From Azospirillum melinis (GTDB taxonomy: Bacteria; Pseudomonadota; Alphaproteobacteria; Azospirillales; Azospirillaceae), in contig NZ_WHOS01000002.1 in assembly GCF_013340935.1 (NCBI RefSeq), forward strand, positions 124,001 to 188,000: a stretch of DNA of 64,000 nucleotides, given 5' to 3'. This document shows, one piece after another, positions 17,715-25,750 of the stretch (position 1 is the first letter of the stretch; each line of letters opens with the position of its first letter). Below the pieces are notes generated by a model, which saw nothing but the letters and a program-made list of their open reading frames with translations, was not told the DNA's origin and did not search any database. The position numbers were made by a program, and so were the translations under genes.

Positions 17715-18767
17715 ATGAAGTTCGTCCATCACCCCGACGCCGCCCTGCACCGTCCCGCCACTTATTTCAACAAGGGCCTGCTGCGCGCCCTGCCGGAGAA
17801 GCCGGAACGGGTCGGCGCGCTGGCCTCGCTGATCGAGAAGCGCGGCGAGACGCTGATCCTGCCCGACGATTACGGCTCCGCCCCGCGCGCTGCCGTGCAC
17901 ACCCCGGCCTATCTTGCCTTCCTGGAAACGGCGCATGCCCGCTGGGTGGCGGAGGGCGACATGGGCGACGTGGTGCTGCCCAACGTCCACCGGATGCAGG
18001 CGGCCCCCAACTACCCCACCGGCATCGTCGGTCAGGCCGGCTGGCACATGTTCGACACCGCCTGCCCGATCGGCGAGGGCACCTGGGCCGCCACCTCCGC
18101 CGCGTCGAATGCCGCCATCCACGCGGCGAAGCTGGTCGCCACCGGGGCGGACAGTGCGGCCTATGCCCTGTGCCGGCCGCCGGGGCACCATGCCACCCGC
18201 GATATGGCGGGCGGCTTCTGCTACCTGAACCATGTCGCCATCGCCGCGGAATCGGTGCTGCCGATGCTGCGCGCCCAGGGCCGCCCGGCGCGTGTGGCGA
18301 TCATCGACGTCGACGTTCACCATGGCAACGGCACGCAGGACATCTTCTACGAGCGCGACGACGTGTTCTTCGTCTCGGTCCACGGCGACCCGGCAGAGTT
18401 CTATCCGCACATGGCCGGCTACGCGCAGGAACGCGGCATCGGCCGCGGCGAGGGCTACAACCTGAACCTGCCGCTGCCCATCGGCAGCGACGAGGCGACG
18501 GTGCTGGCGACCATCGGCAAGGGGCTGGATGCGATCCAGCGGTTCGCGCCGGAGATGCTGTTCATCTCGCTGGGCTTCGACACTTTCATCAACGACCCGC
18601 TTGCCGCCTTCGGCGTCACCACGCCGGGCTTCGCCCGCATGGGCGCGCTGCTCGCCGCCACCGGCCTGCCGACGGTTCTGGTGCAGGAGGGCGGTTACGC
18701 CATCGACGACCTGTCCGCCAACCTGTCGAGCTTCCTGGATGGGTTTGAGGGCAAGACCGTCGCATGA
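17715..18767 (+). CDS. histone-deacetylase superfamily amidohydrolase (acetylpolyamine amidohydrolase-like)
   Basis: A 350-residue arginase/deacetylase-fold zinc enzyme with all expected active-site residues: the His dyad H158-H159 (Pro-Pro-Gly-His-His), zinc ligands D200, H202 and D289, and the transition-state tyrosine Y328 in Gly-Gly-Tyr. The Gly-Phe-Asp-Thr-Phe-x-x-Asp-Pro segment resembles bacterial acetylpolyamine amidohydrolases. It should therefore remove an acyl group from a primary amine. ATG 17715 follows GGAGAGG. Its stop overlaps the EamA start by four bases. Since it sits in an uptake/catabolic operon, an imported N-acylated amine is a plausible substrate. A role in protein deacetylation is less likely. 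Confidence 0.85.
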   Translation: MKFVHHPDAALHRPATYFNKGLLRALPEKPERVGALASLIEKRGETLILPDDYGSAPRAAVHTPAYLAFLETAHARWVAEGDMGDVVLPNVHRMQAAPNYPTGIVGQAGWHMFDTACPIGEGTWAATSAASNAAIHAAKLVATGADSAAYALCRPPGHHATRDMAGGFCYLNHVAIAAESVLPMLRAQGRPARVAIIDVDVHHGNGTQDIFYERDDVFFVSVHGDPAEFYPHMAGYAQERGIGRGEGYNLNLPLPIGSDEATVLATIGKGLDAIQRFAPEMLFISLGFDTFINDPLAAFGVTTPGFARMGALLAATGLPTVLVQEGGYAIDDLSANLSSFLDGFEGKTVA

Positions 18768-19672
18768 CCGCCGTCGCCGCCAGCGGTGCCGGCCGCGATC
18801 CCGTCAAATACCTGCTGATCGCCGTCATCAGCCTGTTCTGGGGTCTGAACTGGCCGGCGGTGAAGACGATCCTGACGCAGATGCCGATCTTCAGCCTGCG
18901 TGCCATCGGCTTCACCGCCGGGGCGGTTCTGCTGCTGGGGGCAGCGCGTCTGGCCGGGCACCGGCTGCGGGTGGAGCGGGGGGAATGGCCGGCGCTGGCG
19001 GCGGCGGGGCTGTGCAACGTGCTGGTCTTCAACCTGTGCACGGCGCTTGGCCAGAGCCTGATGGCGACCTCGCAGGCGGCCATCGTCGCCTTCACCATGC
19101 CGGTGTGGGCGACCCTGCTGGCGATCCCGCTGCTGGGCGAGCGGCCGGGGCCGCGCCAGATCGTCGGGCTGGCCTGCGGGCTCTCGGGTCTGCTGGTGCT
19201 GCTGGGGCCGGAGGCGCTGTCGGCGCCGCCGTCGCAACTGGCCGGGCCGGCGGTGATGCTGGTGTCGGCGGTGGCCTGGGCGCTCGGCACCATCGTGATG
19301 AAGCGGCGGGTCTGGCGCACCCACCCGATGGTCATCACCGGATGGCAATATGTGCTCTGCGCCCTGCCGATGATCGGGTTGGCGGCAACGGAAGTGCGGC
19401 CCACGCTGGCCGAGCTTCATCCGGCGGTCTGGGCCGGCTTCGCCTGGCACATCGTCTGCTCGATCTGCGTGGCGCAGGCGCTGTGGTACGTCACCGTCCG
19501 CCGCCTGACGGTGGGAGAGGCGGCGGTCAGCACCCTGCTGATCCCTGTCGTCGGGGTCGGCGGCGCCGTGCTGCTGCTGGGCGACCCGGTGACGCCGCGG
19601 CTGGCGGCGGCGCTGGTGCTGATCCTCGCCGCCGTCGCCTGCGTGCTGGGACCGAAGCCGGCCGGGCGCTGA
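18764..19672 (+). CDS. EamA/DMT family transporter, last gene of the amidohydrolase operon
   Basis: A 302-residue protein with two EamA repeats and about ten helices, including the early Phe-Trp-Gly-x-Asn-Trp-Pro motif of the first repeat. The start overlaps the previous stop (ATGA). A ten-gene operon that imports a compound by ABC transport and ends in an exporter suggests release of an end product or of an unusable part of the substrate. This is an inference. It converges with mdcH, leaving 8 bases between the stop codons. Confidence 0.82.
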   Translation: MTAVAASGAGRDPVKYLLIAVISLFWGLNWPAVKTILTQMPIFSLRAIGFTAGAVLLLGAARLAGHRLRVERGEWPALAAAGLCNVLVFNLCTALGQSLMATSQAAIVAFTMPVWATLLAIPLLGERPGPRQIVGLACGLSGLLVLLGPEALSAPPSQLAGPAVMLVSAVAWALGTIVMKRRVWRTHPMVITGWQYVLCALPMIGLAATEVRPTLAELHPAVWAGFAWHIVCSICVAQALWYVTVRRLTVGEAAVSTLLIPVVGVGGAVLLLGDPVTPRLAAALVLILAAVACVLGPKPAGR

Positions 19673-19680
19673 CGGTACTC

Positions 19681-20598
19681 TCAGCCGAGTTGCCGCTCCA
19701 CCCAGGCGGCGGCAGCGGACAGGCTGCGGAAATCGGATACGGAGCGGACGGGCAGGTCCGGATGCCTCTCGGCGGCCATCCGCGCCAGCGCGTTGCCGGG
19801 GCCGGTTTCCAGCAGGACGGTGCAGCCCATCTCGTTCAACCCATCCAGGCAGGCGGCCCAGGCGACCGCCTCCGTCATCTGGCGGGTCAGCGACGAGACC
19901 GCCCGCTCGCGCGTGTAAACCGGGGTGCCGTCGATGCCGGCCAGCACCGGCAGCGGCGGTGCTCGCAAGCCGCTCGCCGCCAGGACTGGGCCGAACTCCG
20001 CCGCCGCAGGCGCCATCAGGCGGGTGTGCGAGGCGACGGTGACCGGCAGGGGCGTGACCGCAGCGCCCAGCGCCAGGACCGCCCGCTCCGCTAAGGCCAG
20101 CACCGTCCTGCGTCCACCGACCACGAACCGGTCCGCGCCATTCTCGATGGCGATGTCGGCGCCGCAATCGCGGCAGACCGCTTCGAGCCGGGACCGGTCG
20201 AGACCGCGCACGGCCAGCAGCCCGCCCGGCGCCGGGTCGGCGCGGTCCATCGCCTCCGCCCGGCCGTTCGCCAGCCATATCAGCTCATCCACGTCGAGCG
20301 CGCCGGCGACCTGATAGGCCGACAGTTCGCCCAGGCTGTAGCCGGCCACCGCCCGTACCGGCGGCAGAAGCGGATGCAGCGCCACCCAGGTCGCCGCCTG
20401 GACGGCGCAGAGCAGCGGCTGGGCGACGGCGTTGCGCTGCATCTCGGCCTCAGGCCCGGCGACAAGGGCGCGCGGATCCTTGCCCATGATTGCGGTGGCC
20501 CGATCCATAACCGCCTGCGCCGCCGGTTCCCGCCGCAGCAGGTCGAGCATGCCCGGCCCCTGCCCGCCTTGGCCGGAACAGAGAATACCCAAACTCAT
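19681..20598 (-). CDS. mdcH: malonate decarboxylase epsilon subunit, malonyl-CoA:ACP-type malonyltransferase MdcH
   Basis: A 305-residue FabD-fold acyltransferase with the N-terminal Gly-Gln-Gly-Gly-Gln motif, the nucleophile elbow Gly-Tyr-Ser-Leu-Gly-Glu (near 102) and a late His in Ser-His-Thr. MdcH loads the first malonyl group onto the carrier protein MdcC, priming the catalytic cycle. ATG 20598 lies in the ATGA overlap with mdcB, and the longer frame upstream is antisense-like filler. It is the last gene of the mdcLMACDEGBH-type operon. FabD itself is excluded by the neighbourhood. Confidence 0.9.
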   Translation of the reverse strand: MSLGILCSGQGGQGPGMLDLLRREPAAQAVMDRATAIMGKDPRALVAGPEAEMQRNAVAQPLLCAVQAATWVALHPLLPPVRAVAGYSLGELSAYQVAGALDVDELIWLANGRAEAMDRADPAPGGLLAVRGLDRSRLEAVCRDCGADIAIENGADRFVVGGRRTVLALAERAVLALGAAVTPLPVTVASHTRLMAPAAAEFGPVLAASGLRAPPLPVLAGIDGTPVYTRERAVSSLTRQMTEAVAWAACLDGLNEMGCTVLLETGPGNALARMAAERHPDLPVRSVSDFRSLSAAAAWVERQLG

Positions 20599-21470
20599 GC
20601 CCAGCCCTCGCGCAGGGCGTGGACGAAATGCGCCGCCGCCAGCATGTCGGCGCTGCCGCCGGGGGACAGGCGGCGGGCGACACAGGCGCGGTGCAGGGCC
20701 AGCGCCTCGGCCCGCCAGCCAGCCCGGAACACCCCGCCACGGTCGAGGAAGCGGCGCGCCTCGCCCTGGACGAAGGCCAGCCCGGCGGGACCGCCGCGAT
20801 GCAGCAGGTTGGTGTCCTCCAGCTCCGCCATCAGCGTGAACAGGGTGTGCACCAGCGCCCGCTCCGGATCGGCGCCGTCCGCCAGCGCGCGGTCCAGGGC
20901 GGGCAACGCCAGGGTGAACAGGGTGGGAAACCCTTCCGCCGCCTCCTGCCGGGCGCCACGGACTCCGTAACGCTGAACCGCAAGCCCGCCATGGCTGTCG
21001 GGGGCCTGCGGCGCTGCCCCCAGTATGTCGGTGCCCCACAGGTCGGCGACGGTTCCGCCGAGCGCCGCGCCGCGAAGCGTCCGGCCCCGCCGCAGCCGCC
21101 AGCCTGCCGCCGCGGCGAGAAAGCCGATGCCGAACACCGCGCCGCGGTGGGTGTTGATGCCGCCAGTGGCCGCCAGCATCCGGCGTTCGGCGGCGATGCC
21201 AAGATCGCGCAGGGTGGTGAAGCCGGCCCCTTCGGCACCGGCAGCGGCAATGGAGCGGAAATAGCCGCGCAGGGCGAACAGGCTGCGCAGGAATGTGCTC
21301 ATGTCCATGTCGTCATGGCTGCCGCTGTCGAGCGGGCTGACCAGTCCCGGCTTCGGATGCAGCGCCAGTTCGGCATAGAGCGCGCGCACCGCCGTCCGCC
21401 CGATCATCGCGGCGAGCGGACACGCATTGTGGGACGAAACCGGGGTGGGTGCGGCATTGCTGCGGATCAT
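20595..21470 (-). CDS. mdcB: triphosphoribosyl-dephospho-CoA synthase MdcB
   Basis: A 291-residue CitG/MdcB-family protein. It makes 2'-(5''-triphosphoribosyl)-3'-dephospho-CoA from ATP and dephospho-CoA, the precursor of the MdcC prosthetic group. Family features visible are the Leu-His-Pro-Lys-Pro-Gly-Leu-Val segment, the Ser-His-Asp-Asp-Met-Asp motif soon after it, and the Asn-Thr-His-Arg-Gly-Ala segment. The Glu-Asp-Thr-Asn-Leu region lies near the C-terminal third. The start at 21470 is fixed by the ATGA overlap with mdcG, and its own stop overlaps mdcH in the same way. Confidence 0.9.
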   Translation of the reverse strand: MIRSNAAPTPVSSHNACPLAAMIGRTAVRALYAELALHPKPGLVSPLDSGSHDDMDMSTFLRSLFALRGYFRSIAAAGAEGAGFTTLRDLGIAAERRMLAATGGINTHRGAVFGIGFLAAAAGWRLRRGRTLRGAALGGTVADLWGTDILGAAPQAPDSHGGLAVQRYGVRGARQEAAEGFPTLFTLALPALDRALADGADPERALVHTLFTLMAELEDTNLLHRGGPAGLAFVQGEARRFLDRGGVFRAGWRAEALALHRACVARRLSPGGSADMLAAAHFVHALREGWA

Positions 21471-22132
21471 GCGGCCTCCTCCCGGTCGAACAGCGCCAGC
21501 ACGGATGCAAGGTCGCGCAAGCCTACCTCCGCCGTCCCCTTCACCAGCAGGCGGGCCGGCCGGCCGGCCAGTTCCCGCCACGCGACCGTCGCACCGTCCG
21601 GCAGCAGGATCTCCCCGTCCAGGCGCGGATTGCCGTCGCCCAATTCCGCCAGCAGCTCAAGCAGCCGGTCGAGTTGCCAGCGGTCGCACGGGGCGAACAG
21701 CAGATCGACATCGGACTCCGGTCGGACATAAGGCAGGCCGGTGCGCTGCTGCCAAGCCAGCGAGCCATAGACCGCGGCAGCCGTCCCCAACTCCTCCGCC
21801 CGACGCGCCAGATCCGTCAGCATCGGGCGCCAAAGCGCCGGTGCCGCGTCCACCGCTTCGGCCAGCGGCAGCGGCGGCAGCCGGCCGGTCACGGCCTCCA
21901 CCGCCACATGCAGGCCGATCCGCCGCTTGTCCGGCGTGGCAAGTCCCAGCCGCAGCTCCCCGACCTCATCCTCCGAACGGCGGCGCGCGATCACCAGCGG
22001 CCGGCCAGCGGCGCACCAGTCCGCGACCTCCGCCCGCTCGGCCGAGGCGAGGGGTGAGCGCAGGTGCCCCACCCAGCCATCCCCCAGCCGGACCCAGCCG
22101 TGGCGCGGCCAATGGAAGAGTTCAGGCCGCAT
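21467..22132 (-). CDS. mdcG: phosphoribosyl-dephospho-CoA transferase MdcG
   Basis: A 221-residue MdcG-family nucleotidyltransferase. It attaches the phosphoribosyl-dephospho-CoA made by MdcB to a serine of MdcC. The nucleotidyltransferase-type metal motif is visible as Gly-Ser near 120 followed by Glu-Ser-Asp-Val-Asp-Leu-Leu about 20 residues later. An aromatic-rich N-terminus (Trp and His) is typical. It starts 11 bases inside the end of mdcE and ends in a 4-base overlap with mdcB, so translation is tightly coupled. Confidence 0.88.
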   Translation of the reverse strand: MRPELFHWPRHGWVRLGDGWVGHLRSPLASAERAEVADWCAAGRPLVIARRRSEDEVGELRLGLATPDKRRIGLHVAVEAVTGRLPPLPLAEAVDAAPALWRPMLTDLARRAEELGTAAAVYGSLAWQQRTGLPYVRPESDVDLLFAPCDRWQLDRLLELLAELGDGNPRLDGEILLPDGATVAWRELAGRPARLLVKGTAEVGLRDLASVLALFDREEAA

Positions 22133-22826
22133 CGTGCCGCACCCGGTCGGCCACCTTGCGGGCAAGCTGCCGGCCGCCGCGCTCCTCGCCCAACGCCCGA
22201 CGGGAATCGCCGTCGGTGGGGGCTGCCAGCGCTTCGGCAAGGCAGGCGGCAAGGTCGCCCTGCCACAGGGCGGCGATGGCGCCCATGCGGCGGTAATTCT
22301 CCACCCCCGGAGCGAAAACCGGCGAAGACGCGCTCAGCTCCGTCAGCCGCTCCAGCGGAATCTTGGTGACGCGGGCCATCGCCGGCAGGTTCATCACCCG
22401 GATCTCGGCGTCCGGCAGGGCATAGCAGCGGTCGGCCAACAGGCTGGTGGCGAGGAAGCCGCCGCTGACCGCCTGCCCATAGACCAGCCCGAGCACCCGG
22501 TGCCCGTTGCGCCGGGCGAGATCGATGCATTTCGCCAGATGCGCCATGTAGCCGTTGATGCCCAGCAACTCGTCGCGATGACTCAGCCGCTGGCCCTGGG
22601 TATCGACCAGCAGCAGGATCGGCCGGCCGGGGTGGCGGCGCACCACCTCCAGCACCGCGCCGGCCATGCGGAAGGCCAACTCGATGCCGATGGGCGTGTT
22701 GTCGACGGTACCGATCACCGCCACCTCGGTGCCGAAGACCCGGCCGATGCCGTCGAAATAGACGCCGTCTGCGGCGATGTCGTGCCCGTCCGGGAACAGC
22801 CGGTCCAGAAGAGTGGTCACGTCCAT
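22122..22826 (-). CDS. mdcE: malonate decarboxylase gamma subunit MdcE
   Basis: A 234-residue carboxyltransferase/crotonase-fold subunit. With MdcD it forms the decarboxylase that turns malonyl-S-ACP into acetyl-S-ACP and CO2. The Gly-Gln-Ala-Val-Ser-Gly-Gly-Phe oxyanion-type segment is near residues 117-124. It is separated from mdcD by three bases. The length matches the family, and the C-terminus is rich in basic residues. It acts in the cytoplasm as part of the Mdc complex. Confidence 0.9.
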   Translation of the reverse strand: MDVTTLLDRLFPDGHDIAADGVYFDGIGRVFGTEVAVIGTVDNTPIGIELAFRMAGAVLEVVRRHPGRPILLLVDTQGQRLSHRDELLGINGYMAHLAKCIDLARRNGHRVLGLVYGQAVSGGFLATSLLADRCYALPDAEIRVMNLPAMARVTKIPLERLTELSASSPVFAPGVENYRRMGAIAALWQGDLAACLAEALAAPTDGDSRRALGEERGGRQLARKVADRVRHDAA

Positions 22827-22829
22827 GGC

Positions 22830-23717
22830 TCAGACCCTCCGATCGCGGACGGTTGCGAGGAAGCTGGCGGTATCGAGGATCGGCAGCTTCTCCGGCTCCT
22901 CCACCCCCAGCTTTTCCCAGATGTCGAGCGCGTCGCGGCAGCCGCCGAAACGCTCCAGCCGGCTGCCCAACACGGCATGCTCCGCCTCCAGAGCGGCCAG
23001 CGACAGGTCGGGGCCACGGTCCGACAGTTGGTCGAGCAAGGCGAGAGCCGCAGCGCGGAAGGCGGCAACGTCGTCCTCGACCAGGGTCGCCGCCTCGCCC
23101 AGCAGGTAACGGTGCTTGCCGCCGACGGTGCGCCAGACCAGCGCGCGGTCGCGGCTGTCGAACTCCTCCACCCCCATGGTGGTTTCGATCACCTCAGGGC
23201 CGGACAGGCCGAGCCGTCCCTCTTCGCTCATCACCACCGCGTCGCACAGGCGGGACACGATGCCCATGCCACCGAAGCAGCCGAAGGTGCCGCCGTCCAG
23301 CACGATCACCGGGATGCCGGCAGCGCGCACGGCCAGCACGGCGCGCATCACCTCCGACACCGCGATCAACCCGGCATTGGCCTCGTGCAGCCTGACACCA
23401 CCGGATTCGACCAGCAGCAGCACGCCGTCGGGACGGGTGTCGAGCGCGCGTTCCAAGAGGCCGGTCAGCTTGGCGCCATGCACCTCGCCGACCGCCCCGC
23501 CCATGAACCCGCCTTCCTGGGCGGCGACCAGCACGCGGCGGCCTGCCAGACGGCCTTCACCGACGACGATGCCGTCGTCGAAGGCGGCCGGCGTGTCGAG
23601 CTGGCGCAGATGCGGGCTGACCATTCGCTCGGTCGGCGGCACGATCTCGATGAGGCTGCCGGGGTCGAGCAGCCCGTCCAGCCTGCCGCGGGCGCTGTCC
23701 TCGTAATAGCTGCTCAT
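22830..23717 (-). CDS. mdcD: malonate decarboxylase beta subunit MdcD
   Basis: A 295-residue carboxyltransferase-like subunit, partner of MdcE. It begins Ser-Ser-Tyr-Tyr-Glu-Asp-Ser-Ala-Arg, which is characteristic. It contains Gly-Gly-Phe-Met-Gly-Gly-Ala-Val-Gly-Glu-Val-His-Gly-Ala-Lys (near 88-102), typical of the malonyl-ACP binding region. The start at 23717 overlaps mdcC by 4 bases. Beta and gamma chains resemble the two halves of acetyl-CoA carboxylase carboxyltransferase, but here they work in the decarboxylating direction without biotin, as in the Acinetobacter and Klebsiella systems. Confidence 0.92.
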   Translation of the reverse strand: MSSYYEDSARGRLDGLLDPGSLIEIVPPTERMVSPHLRQLDTPAAFDDGIVVGEGRLAGRRVLVAAQEGGFMGGAVGEVHGAKLTGLLERALDTRPDGVLLLVESGGVRLHEANAGLIAVSEVMRAVLAVRAAGIPVIVLDGGTFGCFGGMGIVSRLCDAVVMSEEGRLGLSGPEVIETTMGVEEFDSRDRALVWRTVGGKHRYLLGEAATLVEDDVAAFRAAALALLDQLSDRGPDLSLAALEAEHAVLGSRLERFGGCRDALDIWEKLGVEEPEKLPILDTASFLATVRDRRV

Positions 23718-24034
23718 GGCTGGAATCCTCCGGCGAAAGCGTCCAAGGCCTGGTCGAGCCGCAGGCTGACAACGGCCGGCGTGGCACCGACATCGTTGAT
23801 GGAGATGCGGACATCGGCCAGCGGATGGCGGGCGAAGACGTCGTCCAGTACGGCCTGCCATGTCGTGCCGAAGCCGACCGCCGCGGTCTGGATCTCGACC
23901 CGGCAGATGCCGCCGAGCGGCGCCGGTTCCACCAGCACCTCCAGATTGCCGGAGCCGACGACGCCCACCAGGACGGACGGCGGCGGGGACGCCACGGAAC
24001 GGCCGCCGCGATATTCGAAACTCAGGGTTTCCAT
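23714..24034 (-). CDS. mdcC: malonate decarboxylase acyl-carrier protein (delta subunit) MdcC
   Basis: A 106-residue carrier protein. The serine that receives the phosphoribosyl-dephospho-CoA arm is expected to be S28 in Val-Gly-Ser-Gly-Asn-Leu-Glu-Val. ATG 24034 lies 10 bases after the end of mdcA. A longer in-frame extension upstream overlaps mdcA and is not credible. The acyl group cycles on this protein between acetyl (after decarboxylation) and malonyl (after exchange on MdcA). Confidence 0.92.
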   Translation of the reverse strand: METLSFEYRGGRSVASPPPSVLVGVVGSGNLEVLVEPAPLGGICRVEIQTAAVGFGTTWQAVLDDVFARHPLADVRISINDVGATPAVVSLRLDQALDAFAGGFQP

Positions 24035-24044
24035 GGGATAAGGC

Positions 24045-25688
24045 TCACCAGTTGCGGAAGCGCTTGGGCGGGTCGTACAGGCCGCCCGATGCACGCACGA
24101 GGTCCTTGATCGACCGCGCGGCCAGCAGGTCGCGGGTCGCCATCCGCTTGTCGATGCCCAAATCCTCCGGCCGGCGGATGACGCCGCGGTCACGGAGGTT
24201 CTCCACCATCCGGAGGTCGCGCCCGCGGCCCACGGGCGTGTAGCCGGCGACGCCGCGGATCGCCTGTTCCCGTTCCTCCGCCGTCCGGCAGAGCAGCAGA
24301 TTGGCGATGCCCTCCTCCGTCAGGATGTGGGTCACGTCGTCGCCGTAGATCATCACCGGCGGCAGTTCCATGCCGGCGCTCTCCGCCAGTTCCCAGGCGT
24401 CGAGCCGCTCGACGAAGGCCGGCTGCATATGCTCGCGGAAGGTTTCCACCATCTGGACAACCAGCTTCCGGCCGCGCGGCATCTGCCCGCTGTCGCCGCG
24501 CGCCTCCCGCCCGGCCTTGAGCCATGCCGGGCTGGCATGGCGCCGTCCGCGGGCATCCGCCCCCATGTTGGGCGCGCCGCCGAAGCCGGCGATCCGCCCC
24601 AGCGTGGCGGTGGAGCTGTTGCCGTCGAGGTCGATCTGCAGGGTCGAGCCGATGAACAGGTCGCAGGCGTAATGGCCGGCGGCCTGCGACAAAGCCCGGT
24701 TGGACCGCATGTTGCCGTCGGCGCCGGTGAAGAACACGTCCGGCCGCTCGCGGATATAGGCCTCCATCCCCAATTCCGAGCCGAAGGAATGGACACTCTC
24801 GACGAAGCCGGCCTCGATGGCGGGGATCAGCGCCGGGTGCGGATTCAGGGCCCAGTGCCGGCAGATCTTGCCCTTCAGCCCCAGCGACTCCGCGTAGGTC
24901 GGCAGCAGAAGCTCGATGGCAGCGGTGTCGAAGCCGATGCCGTGGTTCAGCCGCTGGATGCCGTATTCGGCATAGATGCCTTTGATGGCCATCATCGCCA
25001 TCAGCACCTGGATTTCCGAGATCTGGGCCGGATCGCGGGTGAACAGCGGTTCGATGTAGTGCGGCGTCGGGCTCTGGATGACGAAATCGACCCAGCCGCC
25101 GGGGAGGTCGACGCGCGGCACGCTGTCGACCAGTTCGTTCACCTGGGCGATGACGATGCCGCGCTTGAAGGCTGTGGCCTCGACGATGACCGGCGTGTCC
25201 TCGGTGTTGGGGCCGGTGTAGAGGTTGCCGGCGGCATCGGCCGCCTGGGCGGCGACGAGGCTGACCCGTGGCGTCAGATCGACGAAATAGCGGCCGAACA
25301 GCTCCAGATAGGTGTGGATGGCGCCGACCGAAATCCGCCCGTCCGCCACCATGCGCGCGAGCCGCGCCCCCTGCGGGCCGGAGAAGGAGAAGTCCAGCTT
25401 CGCGGCGATGCCGCGTTCGAAGACGTCCAGATGCTCCGGCAGGGCCAGCACCGACTGCACCATGTGCAGGCCGTTCACCCGGGCCGGATCGACCGAGGCC
25501 AGCGTGCGGGCCAGGAAATCGGCCTGCTTCTGGTTGTTGCCCTCCAGGCAGACGCGGTCGCCCGGTTCCAGCACCGCTTCCAGCAGGGCGCGGGCGTCGG
25601 CGGTGGCGACGCGCTTGCCTTCGGTCAGGGCGGCGGCGCGGGCCAGCCGGGCGTCGCGGTTGCGCCCCTGCAGGTTCCAGTCGCGCAT
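24045..25688 (-). CDS. mdcA: malonate decarboxylase alpha subunit (acetyl-S-ACP:malonate ACP transferase) MdcA
   Basis: A 547-residue CoA-transferase-fold protein. It exchanges acetyl for malonyl on MdcC, releasing acetate. It opens with Asp-Trp-Asn-Leu-Gln-Gly-Arg-Asn and contains the Gly-Ile-Gly-Phe-Asp-Thr-Ala-Ala-Ile-Glu region. I take ATG 25688, which has AAGGAAG about 8 bases upstream, over an in-frame ATG at 25721 that lacks a ribosome site. The preceding gene madM ends 62 bases upstream, the longest gap inside the operon. The GGTTCGAACC palindrome in that gap (25727-25736) has no assigned role. Confidence 0.92.
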   Translation of the reverse strand: MRDWNLQGRNRDARLARAAALTEGKRVATADARALLEAVLEPGDRVCLEGNNQKQADFLARTLASVDPARVNGLHMVQSVLALPEHLDVFERGIAAKLDFSFSGPQGARLARMVADGRISVGAIHTYLELFGRYFVDLTPRVSLVAAQAADAAGNLYTGPNTEDTPVIVEATAFKRGIVIAQVNELVDSVPRVDLPGGWVDFVIQSPTPHYIEPLFTRDPAQISEIQVLMAMMAIKGIYAEYGIQRLNHGIGFDTAAIELLLPTYAESLGLKGKICRHWALNPHPALIPAIEAGFVESVHSFGSELGMEAYIRERPDVFFTGADGNMRSNRALSQAAGHYACDLFIGSTLQIDLDGNSSTATLGRIAGFGGAPNMGADARGRRHASPAWLKAGREARGDSGQMPRGRKLVVQMVETFREHMQPAFVERLDAWELAESAGMELPPVMIYGDDVTHILTEEGIANLLLCRTAEEREQAIRGVAGYTPVGRGRDLRMVENLRDRGVIRRPEDLGIDKRMATRDLLAARSIKDLVRASGGLYDPPKRFRNW

Positions 25689-25750
25689 GGTGTCAGCTTC
25701 CTTCATCGCTGGGTTGGACATGAACGGGTTCGAACCGGGAGGGTTCGAAA

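Noticed and set aside
25727..25749. GGTTCGAACC and GGGTTCGAA, which look like the T-arm of a tRNA
   Set aside because: No acceptor stem, D-arm or anticodon arm can be folded around them in the 62-base gap before mdcA. It is better read as a chance palindrome or a small regulatory dyad.
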